From the NCBI GenBank assembly GCA_021767885.1, contig JAASSM010000140.1:1-5911 (forward strand): DNA of 5,911 nt. The letters are read 5' to 3'. Every line of letters begins with the position of its first letter. Position 1 is the stretch's first letter. Source of the DNA: a bacterium. Its GTDB lineage: Bacteria > Krumholzibacteriota > Krumholzibacteria > LZORAL124-64-63. Of this stretch, positions 1 to 5,911 are shown in pieces. The notes beneath the pieces were generated by a model. It had not been told where the DNA came from and searched no databases. It worked only from the letters and a program-made list of their open reading frames with translations. Position numbers and translations under genes: made by a program.

Positions 1-9
1 GAGCGTCAT
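1..9 (-). CDS. Possible start of a further downstream gene (three codons only)
   Basis: An ATG at 9-7 lies 13 bases after the stop of the ThuA-like gene and reads Met-Thr-Leu to the window edge. The bases before it (gccggccgcggcg on the coding strand) hold no convincing Shine-Dalgarno sequence, so the real start, if the operon continues, may lie further left. No terminator-like hairpin with a T run is seen in the 22-base tail, which agrees with continued transcription but does not prove it. Confidence 0.2.
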
Positions 10-22
10 CGCCGCGGCCGGC

Positions 23-1354
23 TCACGTCTTCTGGGGCTTCTTCCGCGCCGCCGGGAAGAGGATGTTGTTGAGGATCAGCCGGTAGCCGGGGGAATTGGG
101 GTACAGGTCCAGCACCGTGGGCGGATCGCCCACGCGGTGCTGGTAGTCCTCGGGATCGTGGCCGCCGAGGAAGGTGAAGGTGCCCTCGCCGCGCTTGCCG
201 TGGAGGTACTTGACGTCGTCGGTGCCCTCGACCTGGCCCAGGATGATCACCGAGCGCTTGAGGAAGCGCTCGTGGTAGCCGGTGGTCTGGCCGAGGAAGC
301 CGTTGACCACCGCGACGTGGTTCTGGGTGAGCATGGCCGGGACCGGGTCGTACTTGGCAGCGAAGTCGAAGAGCGTGAAGTAGTCCGCCTCGGCGCCGCG
401 CATGCGGGCGTAGTCGCTGGTGTCCAGGTCGCTGAACTCGTAGCGCAGCGGGTTGGTGTAGAGGGTGAAGTCCTCGAAGGCGAAGGTGGCGTCGTAATCG
501 GCCCGGGCGCGCCAGTTGGGGTCGATGGGCGAGCCGTCCATGGGCTCGGGCACGATGTCGGTCTCCAGGAAGGCCAGGGCGATGTCGATGGTGTCGGTGG
601 CCGAGCACATGGCGAAGAGGAAGCCGCCCGCCTCCACGTAGTTGCGGATGGTCAGGGCCACGGCGTGCTTGAGCTGCCAGACCGTGGGGTAGCCCAGCTC
701 GCGGGCCAGGTCCTCGTTCAGCTCCTTCTGCTCCAGGTACCACGGCTCCAGGCCGAAGCTGCCCCAGAACTTGCCGTACTGGCCGGTGAAGTCCTCGTGG
801 TGCAGGTGCAGCCAGTCGTACTCGTCGAGCTTGCCGCGCAGGACCTCCACGTCGTAGACCGTGTCGTAGGGCACCTCGGCGTACTCCAGGGCCAGGGTCA
901 CCGCGTCGTCCCAGGGCTGCATGTTGGGTGGCGAGTAGACCGCGATGGCCGGCGGCTTCTCGAGCAGGATCTGCTCCATGTTCTCCTGCGCCACCACCTG
1001 GTGGATCCGCTGCACCTGCGCCTCCCCCAGCTCCTCGAAGCTCACGCCGCGCAGGCGGGCGTCCATGCGGGCGCGTGGCGTGTCCTGCATCAGGAAGCTG
1101 CCGCCGCGGTAGTTGAGCAGCCAGGTCACCTTCTCGCCGTTCTGCAGCATCTGGAAGGTGTGGCCGTAGGCCTTGAGATGGTCGGTCTGCGTCAGGTCCA
1201 TGGGCACCAGCAGGTAGCTGGCGTGGGCGGCGCCGGCCGCGAGCAGCAGCAGGGCGGCGGCGAGCAGGCGAACGGCGGAACGCGCGCGAACGCCGGCGTG
1301 ACGGCGGCTGCCGGGGCGCAGGTGGACACCGGACCGGGGACGGGCGTGGCTCAT
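23..1354 (-). CDS. Exported ThuA/class I glutamine-amidotransferase-like protein (family often mislabelled 'asparagine synthetase B')
   Basis: The protein has 443 residues. It begins with a long Arg/His-rich n-region (1-29), a hydrophobic core LLAAALLLLAAG and likely cleavage after AHA (45), so it is probably periplasmic. A family-specific N-terminal part follows (SYLLVPMDLTQTDHLKAYG, then WLLNYRGGSFLM). From about 136 the order fits a flavodoxin-like GATase1/ThuA fold: strand IAVYSPP, helix, YDTVYDVEVL, YDWLHLHHEDF (179-189), helix, then NYVEAGGFLFAMCSATDT (238-255), and near the end GEGTFTFLGGHDPEDYQH (389-406) before SPGYRLILNNILFPA. ThuA-like proteins carry 'GGG-hh-h-H-ATDT' and 'sLGHdpe' at matching places; here Cys250, the only cysteine, replaces the first His, and His399 is kept. 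I recall relatives in Bacteroidota labelled asparagine synthetase B, but no N-terminal nucleophile Cys2 and no SGGLDS-type ATP motif exists, so that label is unsupported. Substrate unknown; catalysis by Cys250/His399 is inference. It is the third gene of the coupled unit. Confidence 0.85.
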   Translation of the reverse strand: MSHARPRSGVHLRPGSRRHAGVRARSAVRLLAAALLLLAAGAAHASYLLVPMDLTQTDHLKAYGHTFQMLQNGEKVTWLLNYRGGSFLMQDTPRARMDARLRGVSFEELGEAQVQRIHQVVAQENMEQILLEKPPAIAVYSPPNMQPWDDAVTLALEYAEVPYDTVYDVEVLRGKLDEYDWLHLHHEDFTGQYGKFWGSFGLEPWYLEQKELNEDLARELGYPTVWQLKHAVALTIRNYVEAGGFLFAMCSATDTIDIALAFLETDIVPEPMDGSPIDPNWRARADYDATFAFEDFTLYTNPLRYEFSDLDTSDYARMRGAEADYFTLFDFAAKYDPVPAMLTQNHVAVVNGFLGQTTGYHERFLKRSVIILGQVEGTDDVKYLHGKRGEGTFTFLGGHDPEDYQHRVGDPPTVLDLYPNSPGYRLILNNILFPAARKKPQKT

Positions 1355-3348
1355 GACAGCTCCCTCAGGCGCTGGCGGATCTCGTTGACGAAGAGGTAAT
1401 CCGGGTACTGGACCAGCAGGCGCTCGTACTCGCGGCGAGCGGCGGCGGCGTCGGCGCGGTCGGTGGCCAGGATCTCGCCGCGCAGGGCCAGGGCGGCCGG
1501 GGCGAGGCGGCCGTCGGGCTGGTCGCGGACGATGCGCTCGAGCTGTGCCAGCGCCTCATCGATGCGGCCGCGCTGGCGCTCGAGGCGGGCCAGCTCCAGG
1601 CGGGCGCGCTCGAGCAGCGGCTGCTTCTCCTGCAGGTCCACCTCCACGCTGGCCCGGGCCAGGTAGCGCTCCAGGGCCACGCGCTGCGAGTCGGGTTCGG
1701 CCGCCAGGTCCCACCACACCGCTCGAGCGTAGCGCAGCAGCAGGTCCGGACCGCCGGTGGGATTCATGAGCTCCTCGGCCACCACCAGGCCCATCTCCAG
1801 GGCGTCGTTGGCGTAGGGCGCGGCGGGGTTGTCCAGGGCCACGGCGGCGAAGCGGTCGCGGGCGGTGCCCAGGTGGCCCTGGGCCAGGTCCAGGCGCGCG
1901 AGCAGGAAATGGGCGTGGCCGGCCGGGGCCCGGAACTCCGGGTCGCGGCCCAGGGCGGTGAGCACCTGGCGGGCGCGGGCGGTGTCGCGGGCGGCGAGGT
2001 AGCTCTCGCCCAGGGCCAGGCGGGCCAGGGCCACGCCCTCCAGGGGCAGGTCCAGGTCCAGGAGCATGCGCTCCAGCCGCTCGGCGGCGCGCAGGGGCCG
2101 GCGCAGGCGGTCGCGCTCGTACCGGGCCAGGGCGATCTGTCCGGCGTACAGCTGGGGCGACTCCGGATGCCGCTGGCGGACCAGGGCGAGCAGCTCGCCG
2201 AAGCGGTCGGCGGCGGCGGCGGCGTCACGGCCGAGGCGGTCGTGCTCCAGGGCGAAGACGCAGGTCTCGGCCAGGTGCTCGAGGGCACGCTGGTGCAGGC
2301 GCGTGGTCAGGTGCGGGTGCTCGGCCAGCTGGGGCAGGATGGCCACCAGGTAGTCCACCACCGCCTGCTGCTGCGCGGGGCCCGGGATCAGGGGCAGCTC
2401 GCGGCTCAGGGTGCCGCCGTTGTGCAGCGCGGCGCGGGCGGCGTCGGCGGCCGGCAACCGGGGCTCCACCAGGGCGAGGGCCTTCCCGGGACGACCCCGC
2501 TCGAGGGCCACGTTGGCCGCCAGGATGGCCACCTCCGCGCGGACGCCCTGCTGGTCGGCCAGCGCGAGCAGCGCGTCGCCGAAGCGCAGCGGCAGCTCGG
2601 GAGCGTCCTCGGCCAGCAGGTCGCGGCGCAGCAGCTGCAGGTTGAAGGGGCTGGCGCGGAGGTCGTTGACGGCCTCGCGGGCGGCCTCCTCGGGCCGGTC
2701 GAGGGCCAGCAGGGAGAGGGCGCGCGGGCGGGCCAGGAACTCCGGCTCGCCCAGGACCGTGCGAGCGGAATCCACCAGGGCCACGGCGCCGGCGTGGTCG
2801 GCGGCGTCGCGCAGGATGTCCACCGCGGTGGCGAACCCGCCGCCGCCGCGCTGGGAGGTCAGGGCGAGGAACCGGTCGAGGGCCTCGCGCGCCTCGGCCA
2901 GGTCGCCGCGGCGCGCCAGGCCGGTGGCCAGCTCGCGCCAGAGCGCTGGATCGGTGCCGTCGGCGGCGATGGCCTCGCGGGCCAGGTCCACCGCCCGGTC
3001 CAGCTCGCCCACCGCCAGGGCGATGGTGATGCGCCGGCGGCGCACCAGGTCCTCCGAGGCGCCGGCCCGGGCCAGCTCCTCGAGCAGGGCGTGGGCGCGG
3101 CTGTGGTAGCCGAGGCGGATGAGCTGATCGATCTGCGCGAGCTGCCGGTCGTAGTACTGCTGCATGGTGGGCTGCGTCCGCGGCGCCAGGCGCATCTGCG
3201 GGCCGTCGGGGCGCTGGAGCTGGCGGGGCGGGTCCGGCTGCTGGGCGCGGGCGACCGGCGCGGCGACCACGAGGATCACCACCGCCACGAGCGCGGCCAC
3301 GGCGGCCTGGCTGCTGACGAGCTGACGTGGGGCACGCGGCGGCGTCAT
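1351..3348 (-). CDS. Exported TPR-type helical repeat protein
   Basis: The protein has 665 residues. It starts at an ATG overlapping the previous stop (ATGA) with a strong Shine-Dalgarno sequence. Residues 1-35 look like a Sec signal peptide: a short basic start, a hydrophobic core VAALVAVVILVVAAPV, and likely cleavage after ARA before QQPDPP. A Pro/Gln/Arg-rich spacer follows (36-62). The rest is almost all helix hairpins: TPR-like pairs at about 78-165 (GELDRAVDLAREAIAADG, GDLAEAREALDRFLAL), degenerate ones through 180-430, clearer ones at about 437-510, and a C-terminal set at about 580-655 (GRIDEALAQLERIVRDQP, DAAAARREYERLLVQYPDY) resembling BamD/YbgF-type repeats. The stretch PYANDALEMGLVVAEELMNP (511-530) looks specific to the family. 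There is one cysteine (363) and no catalytic motif, so a scaffold or adaptor in the periplasm is the likely role. Specific partners are inferred only from the operon: the coiled-coil protein before it and the ThuA-like protein after it. Confidence 0.88.
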   Translation of the reverse strand: MTPPRAPRQLVSSQAAVAALVAVVILVVAAPVARAQQPDPPRQLQRPDGPQMRLAPRTQPTMQQYYDRQLAQIDQLIRLGYHSRAHALLEELARAGASEDLVRRRRITIALAVGELDRAVDLAREAIAADGTDPALWRELATGLARRGDLAEAREALDRFLALTSQRGGGGFATAVDILRDAADHAGAVALVDSARTVLGEPEFLARPRALSLLALDRPEEAAREAVNDLRASPFNLQLLRRDLLAEDAPELPLRFGDALLALADQQGVRAEVAILAANVALERGRPGKALALVEPRLPAADAARAALHNGGTLSRELPLIPGPAQQQAVVDYLVAILPQLAEHPHLTTRLHQRALEHLAETCVFALEHDRLGRDAAAAADRFGELLALVRQRHPESPQLYAGQIALARYERDRLRRPLRAAERLERMLLDLDLPLEGVALARLALGESYLAARDTARARQVLTALGRDPEFRAPAGHAHFLLARLDLAQGHLGTARDRFAAVALDNPAAPYANDALEMGLVVAEELMNPTGGPDLLLRYARAVWWDLAAEPDSQRVALERYLARASVEVDLQEKQPLLERARLELARLERQRGRIDEALAQLERIVRDQPDGRLAPAALALRGEILATDRADAAAARREYERLLVQYPDYLFVNEIRQRLRELS
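1360..1366 (-). promoter_or_regulatory. Shine-Dalgarno sequence for the ThuA-like gene, inside the end of the TPR gene
   Basis: GAGGGAG on the coding strand lies five bases upstream of the ATG at 1354-1352 (GAGGGAG-CTGTC-ATG), within the codons for the last residues of the TPR protein. This supports the ATGA-overlap start. No other in-frame ATG, GTG or TTG lies between this ATG and the signal-peptide core: the valines there are encoded by GTC and GTT. Confidence 0.7.
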
Positions 3349-5911
3349 GGCATCCCTCCGGTGTCGCGCTGGCCGCGGGCGTCCCGGCCGGCGCCCTCGT
3401 GCAGGCGCTGGACCTCGCGGAAGTACTGGCGGACCAGGTCGCGGTAGGCGGGCGGGGCCTCCTCCACCGGCCGCCAGCGGCGGGCCTCGGGATCGACCTG
3501 GTCGACGGGATCGCCGGCGCCCTCCTGGTCGGCGTAGACCTCGATGGCGGACCGGCTCTCGCGGCGCCGGGCCCAGTCGCGCTCGCGGGCGGCGTTCTGC
3601 ATGTCCAGCAGGCGGGAGAGGATGCGGTCCTGGCGGCGCAGGGTCTCGGGCGTGATCAGGCCGCCGGCGAGGTCGTCCCCCACGGACTCCATGTCGCGGG
3701 CGAGCTGGTCCAGGTCGCCCAGCAGGCGCTGGCCGTCACCGCGCTCGGCGCGCTGGCGCTGCTCCTCGGCAAGCTCCCGCGCCTGGCCCGCCAGGCCCTG
3801 CTGGCCCTGCTGCAGGCGCTGCATCTGGGCGCGCAGCTCCTGGCTGAGGCGGCCCTGGCGCTGGCGCAGCTGCTCGGCCAGGGCGTTGAGGCCGGACTGC
3901 TCCTGGCTCATCTGCCGCAGCTGCTGGCTGAGCATGGGTTGCTGGCTGCCCTGGCCACCGCCCTGGCCGGTCATCTGGGCCTGGGTCAGCAGCCCGATCA
4001 CCAGGCGGTTCATGTCCGCCAGCGCCGTGTCCGACGCCTGGCGGGCGGCGTTGCCGCGGCGCTCCTCGAGCTGATCCACGGCACGGCCGAGGGTCGTCAG
4101 CAGCGCGTCGAGGTCGTCCAGCATGCGCAGGACCTCGCGCGGCGCGGCGCCGGCCACGTCGCCCAGGGCGTCGCGCACCGTGGCGGTGCCCTGGACCACC
4201 TCGTACTGGCGTCGCAGGAGATCCTCCACGCGCAGATCGCGCAGGGTGGCGGGCACGTCCAGGCCCAGGGCCTCCTGGCGGTCGGAGAGGGCGAGCAGGT
4301 CGGCGGCGAGGTCGCGCATCTGGCCGGCCTGCTGCTGCTGCATGGCCATCTGCATGGCCATCTGGCTGCGCAGCATCACGTGGTAGAGACCGGCGAGGTC
4401 GGTGAGCGCCTGATCCATCTGCTGGGCGGCGTCCTGCTGCTGCTGCTGCTGCAGGCTCTCGCCGGCCTGCTGCATGGTCTGCTCGGTCTGCTGCTGCTCG
4501 AGCTGCTCGAGCGCGTCCTCCAGGGCCTGCCGCATCTGCTCCTCGGCGGCGGACATCTCGCCGCTCTCGGCCTGTTCCTGCAGCTGCTCGAGGGCCTCCT
4601 GCAGGCGCTGCTCCAGGGCGGCCATCTCCTCGGAAAGCGCCTCCTGGCGGCGGGCCAGCTCCTCCTGGGCGGCCTGGTCCTCGGCGGGGTCGGTCGGCTC
4701 GCCCTGCTCGCCCTGCCGCCCCTGATCGCCCTCCTGGGGTTCGCCGTCCGGCTCGCCGGACTGGTCCGAGCCGCCGTCCTGCGGCTCGCCATCCTGCTCG
4801 CCGGATTCGCCATCCTGGGGTTCGCCCTGCTGGTCGCCGGACTCCTGGCCATCCTGCGGCTCGCCCTCGGCGTGCTCACGGTCCGGCGCGCCGGCTTCGC
4901 CGTCCTGCGGCTCGCCCTCGGCGTCGGCAGCCGGCTCGCTCTCGGCGTCGGTCGCGGCCTCCTGCCGGGTGGCGTCGGCCAGGTCCTGCTGCTTGCGGAG
5001 CATCTCGGCCACCAGGTCGGTCAGCCCCTCCATCTCCTGCTCGCGGGCGAGGTCGCGCAGCATGCTCATGGCCGTGTCGAGCCGGCGCAGCATCTGGTCC
5101 TGGTTGCGGCCCAGGTCCTCCATGGCGCGCTGCAGGTCCTTGGACGACATCTGCCCCAGCTGCTCCCGCAGGCGGGCGAGCAGGTCCTGCAGGCCCTGGT
5201 CGCGGGCCTCGGCCAGCAGCTCGGCGATCTGGTCCATCTTCTCGGCCAGCTCGGGGCTGGTGAGGTTGTTCTCGGCCAGGGTCTCCAGGTCCTGCTGCAA
5301 CGACTCGGCGACGCGGGCCAGCTCCTGCTGCAGCTCCTGCTGGCGCTCCACCGCGGCCTGCAGCTCCTGGCCGCGCTCGAAGTCCACGGTGGGGTCCTTG
5401 AGCAGCTCGCGGCGCAGGCGCTCGAGGTCCTGGCCCAGCGACTCGGTGCGGCGGCGGACGTCGGCCAGGTCGCCGCGGCGGTGGGCCTCGTTCTCGTCGC
5501 GGGCCCGCAGCAGGTCCAGGCTCGAGGGCACCTCCAGGCGCAGCACCGCCGAGCGGCCCACCCCCGCGGGCGGCGGCTGACGGTTGTCGCGGGCCTCGAG
5601 CATGAGCTCCACCACGTCGCCGGGCACCACGGCCAGGTCGCCGGCGCGCAGTTCCAGATCCAGGCGCACCTCGCCGGCGTCGGGCACGGGCCGCGGCGTG
5701 ATCACCAGCGGCAGGCGGCCGAGACCGGTCCGCGCGTCGCGCCGCGCGATGCCGGGCGCACCGCTGGTGTCGCCAGGCGCCGCGGTGGCCGGGGTGGCCG
5801 GCAGCGGGATGCGCTCCCAGCCGGCCTCCTCGGGGTCGGCATCCGGCTGGCCGGGCAGATCGGCGATCCAGGCGCCGCCCTGCGGATCGCCACGTCGGAT
5901 GAGCAGGCCGA
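3345..5911 (-). CDS. DUF4175-like coiled-coil envelope protein, C-terminal 854 residues (5' end outside window)
   Basis: The frame stays open to the right edge and ends at TGA 3347-3345. A GTG at 5705-5703 is an internal valine, not the start, because the 68 codons upstream continue a coherent domain. The visible part begins with a beta-rich, Ig-like segment (about residues 1-130) containing GWERIPLP and PGDVVELMLEARDN, the 'PGD-V-Y-x-ExxDN' pattern I associate with DUF4175-like proteins. It is followed by a long Gln/Glu/Arg-rich coiled coil (about 130-315), an acidic Gly/Glu/Gln/Asp linker (about 316-410), a second coiled coil with poly-Gln (about 410-530), and a helical C-terminal region with MSQEQSGLNALAEQL and ETLRRQDRILSRLLD. 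No cysteine and no membrane segment is visible. Family members usually carry N-terminal membrane helices, so a periplasmic location is inferred. Such genes are often found, as I recall, near MoxR-DUF58-VWA clusters. Function is unknown. Its end overlaps the TPR gene by four bases. Gene identity is fairly sure; the family label is from memory of motifs. Confidence 0.8.
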   Translation of the reverse strand, partial: GLLIRRGDPQGGAWIADLPGQPDADPEEAGWERIPLPATPATAAPGDTSGAPGIARRDARTGLGRLPLVITPRPVPDAGEVRLDLELRAGDLAVVPGDVVELMLEARDNRQPPPAGVGRSAVLRLEVPSSLDLLRARDENEAHRRGDLADVRRRTESLGQDLERLRRELLKDPTVDFERGQELQAAVERQQELQQELARVAESLQQDLETLAENNLTSPELAEKMDQIAELLAEARDQGLQDLLARLREQLGQMSSKDLQRAMEDLGRNQDQMLRRLDTAMSMLRDLAREQEMEGLTDLVAEMLRKQQDLADATRQEAATDAESEPAADAEGEPQDGEAGAPDREHAEGEPQDGQESGDQQGEPQDGESGEQDGEPQDGGSDQSGEPDGEPQEGDQGRQGEQGEPTDPAEDQAAQEELARRQEALSEEMAALEQRLQEALEQLQEQAESGEMSAAEEQMRQALEDALEQLEQQQTEQTMQQAGESLQQQQQQDAAQQMDQALTDLAGLYHVMLRSQMAMQMAMQQQQAGQMRDLAADLLALSDRQEALGLDVPATLRDLRVEDLLRRQYEVVQGTATVRDALGDVAGAAPREVLRMLDDLDALLTTLGRAVDQLEERRGNAARQASDTALADMNRLVIGLLTQAQMTGQGGGQGSQQPMLSQQLRQMSQEQSGLNALAEQLRQRQGRLSQELRAQMQRLQQGQQGLAGQARELAEEQRQRAERGDGQRLLGDLDQLARDMESVGDDLAGGLITPETLRRQDRILSRLLDMQNAARERDWARRRESRSAIEVYADQEGAGDPVDQVDPEARRWRPVEEAPPAYRDLVRQYFREVQRLHEGAGRDARGQRDTGGMP
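3354..3359 (-). promoter_or_regulatory. Shine-Dalgarno sequence for the TPR gene, inside the end of the DUF4175-like gene
   Basis: On the coding strand GGAGGG lies five to six bases upstream of the ATG at 3348-3346 (GGAGGGATGCC-ATG). It sits in the last codons of the upstream gene (Gly-Gly-Met-Pro). It supports the ATG that forms the ATGA overlap as the true start and indicates coupled or re-initiated translation. Confidence 0.75.
4341..4364 (-). repeat. Perfect tandem duplication of a 12-base unit encoding MAMQ
   Basis: catggccatctg occurs twice back to back on the plus strand (4341-4352 and 4353-4364). On the coding strand this reads as Gln-Met-Ala-Met units within SQMAMQMAMQQQQAGQM. This is a recent-looking in-frame duplication in a Met/Gln-rich helix that ends the second coiled-coil block. 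Confidence 0.8.
4434..4451 (-). repeat. Six-unit CAG trinucleotide run (poly-Gln) in the second coiled coil
   Basis: Six consecutive CTG triplets on the plus strand read as six CAG codons on the coding strand, giving Leu followed by six Gln and Asp. Flanking codons are also Gln-rich (MQQAGES before, AAQQMDQ after). The identical codon, not merely the same residue, is repeated, so the tract could slip during replication; any change would be in frame. Confidence 0.8.
4680..4964 (-). repeat. Acidic low-complexity linker with five degenerate EPQ(D/E)G repeats
   Basis: About 95 codons encode almost only Gly, Glu, Gln, Asp, Ser, Ala and Pro. Five copies of an 18-base degenerate unit occur on the plus strand at 4731, 4776, 4812, 4851 and 4902, of the form (c/g/a)tcctg(c/g)gg(t/c)tcgcc plus three bases. 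Each encodes GEPQDG, or GEPQEG for the copy at 4731. Spacing is irregular (36-51 bases), always a multiple of three, so the reading frame is kept. The linker separates two coiled-coil blocks and is probably disordered and strongly negative. Repeats of this kind expand and contract readily, so length is likely to vary between strains. Confidence 0.8.
5583..5911 (-). other. Ig-like beta-rich segment with PGDVVE...ARDN motif, within the DUF4175-like protein
   Basis: Translation of the region upstream of the internal GTG gives alternating hydrophobic stretches with Pro/Gly turns (LLIRRGD, WIADLPG, GWERIPLP, GRLPLVITPR, GEVRLDLELRAGDLAVV), then PGDVVELMLEARDN at 5624-5583. The look is that of a beta-sandwich. 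In DUF4175-like proteins such a segment lies between the membrane part and the coiled coil, and the sequence after the Asp-Asn pair leads into the first helix, as here (LRLEVPSSLDLL). A Thr/Ala/Pro/Gly-rich loop at about 5735-5805 may be a lineage-specific insertion. The beta fold is predicted by eye only. Confidence 0.5.

Noticed and set aside
11..22. GC-rich palindromes (gccgcggc, gccggc) after the third stop as a terminator
   Set aside because: They are tiny overlapping palindromes, with no stem-loop of useful length and no T run on the coding strand.
6..743. Open frame on the minus strand (245 codons) within the ThuA-like gene
   Set aside because: It is the Arg/Pro/His-rich shifted frame of a well-supported gene. 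Likewise a GTGA overlap at 26-23 reads into a stop after six codons, so it does not start a new gene.
23..1354. True asparagine synthetase B
   Set aside because: There is no N-terminal cysteine nucleophile after Met, no class II glutaminase domain and no ATP-pyrophosphatase motif, and the protein has a signal peptide. The late motifs fit ThuA/GATase1-like proteins better.
137..1399. Long open frame on the plus strand (420 codons), opposite the ThuA-like gene
   Set aside because: It is antisense to a gene with clear motifs and signal peptide. Its translation is a Val/Leu/Gly/Gln-rich repetitive mix with no domain, typical of a stop-poor mirror frame in GC-rich DNA.
1873..3447. Long open frame on the plus strand (524 codons), opposite the TPR gene
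   Set aside because: Composition is Gly/Gln/Val/Ala-biased without domain character, it crosses the junction of two real genes, and it has no plausible start site. It is a shadow frame.
4731..4919. Possible CRISPR-like or regulatory repeat array
   Set aside because: The five units are short, degenerate, in frame with the coding sequence, and separated by coding spacers of the same low-complexity composition. They are protein repeats.
4969..5580. Ser/Arg-rich open frame on the plus strand, opposite the coiled coil
   Set aside because: Its Ser/Arg/Cys-rich translation is what Glu/Leu/Gln codons give when read in the opposite strand; no motif is present.
5703..5705. GTG as the start of the DUF4175-like gene
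   Set aside because: The frame is open for 68 more codons to the window edge, and those codons form part of the same beta-rich segment; there is no Shine-Dalgarno sequence before the GTG.

Overview
This window is a gene-dense, very GC-rich stretch (roughly 70% by eye, with strong G/C preference at third codon positions). All coding is on the minus strand, as one unbroken polycistronic unit read from right to left. Two of the three proteins begin with Sec-type signal peptides, and Shine-Dalgarno sequences precede the internal starts. Together with the protein families, this suggests a Gram-negative bacterium, most likely a high-GC lineage of the FCB or Gemmatimonadota/Eisenbacteria/Krumholzibacteriota type. 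That placement is inference; no rRNA or marker gene is present.

Layout in transcription order. (1) Positions 5911-3345: the C-terminal 854 residues of a large protein resembling the DUF4175 family, cut off by the right edge. It has a beta-rich Ig-like segment, then a long Gln/Glu-rich coiled coil interrupted by an acidic linker with five EPQ(D/E)G repeats, then a conserved C-terminal helical region. (2) Positions 3348-1351: a 665-residue exported TPR-type helical repeat protein. (3) Positions 1354-23: a 443-residue exported protein. I recognise it as a family often labelled 'asparagine synthetase B', but its motifs fit a ThuA/class I glutamine-amidotransferase-like fold and not AsnB. Both junctions are 4-base ATGA overlaps with a good Shine-Dalgarno sequence inside the upstream gene, so the three are very probably translationally coupled and made in fixed proportion. 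A 22-base tail at the left edge may hold the first codons of another gene.

How the genes may work together (inference): the DUF4175-like protein is expected to be anchored in the inner membrane by N-terminal segments outside the window, with its coiled coil in the periplasm. The TPR protein and the ThuA-like protein would be exported to the same compartment. The picture is a cell-envelope module with a coiled-coil scaffold, a TPR adaptor and a possibly enzymatic component carrying one cysteine. No function is established for any of the three, and this poorly described cassette is the most interesting content here. I see no RNA genes, mobile elements, CRISPR array, internal promoter or terminator.
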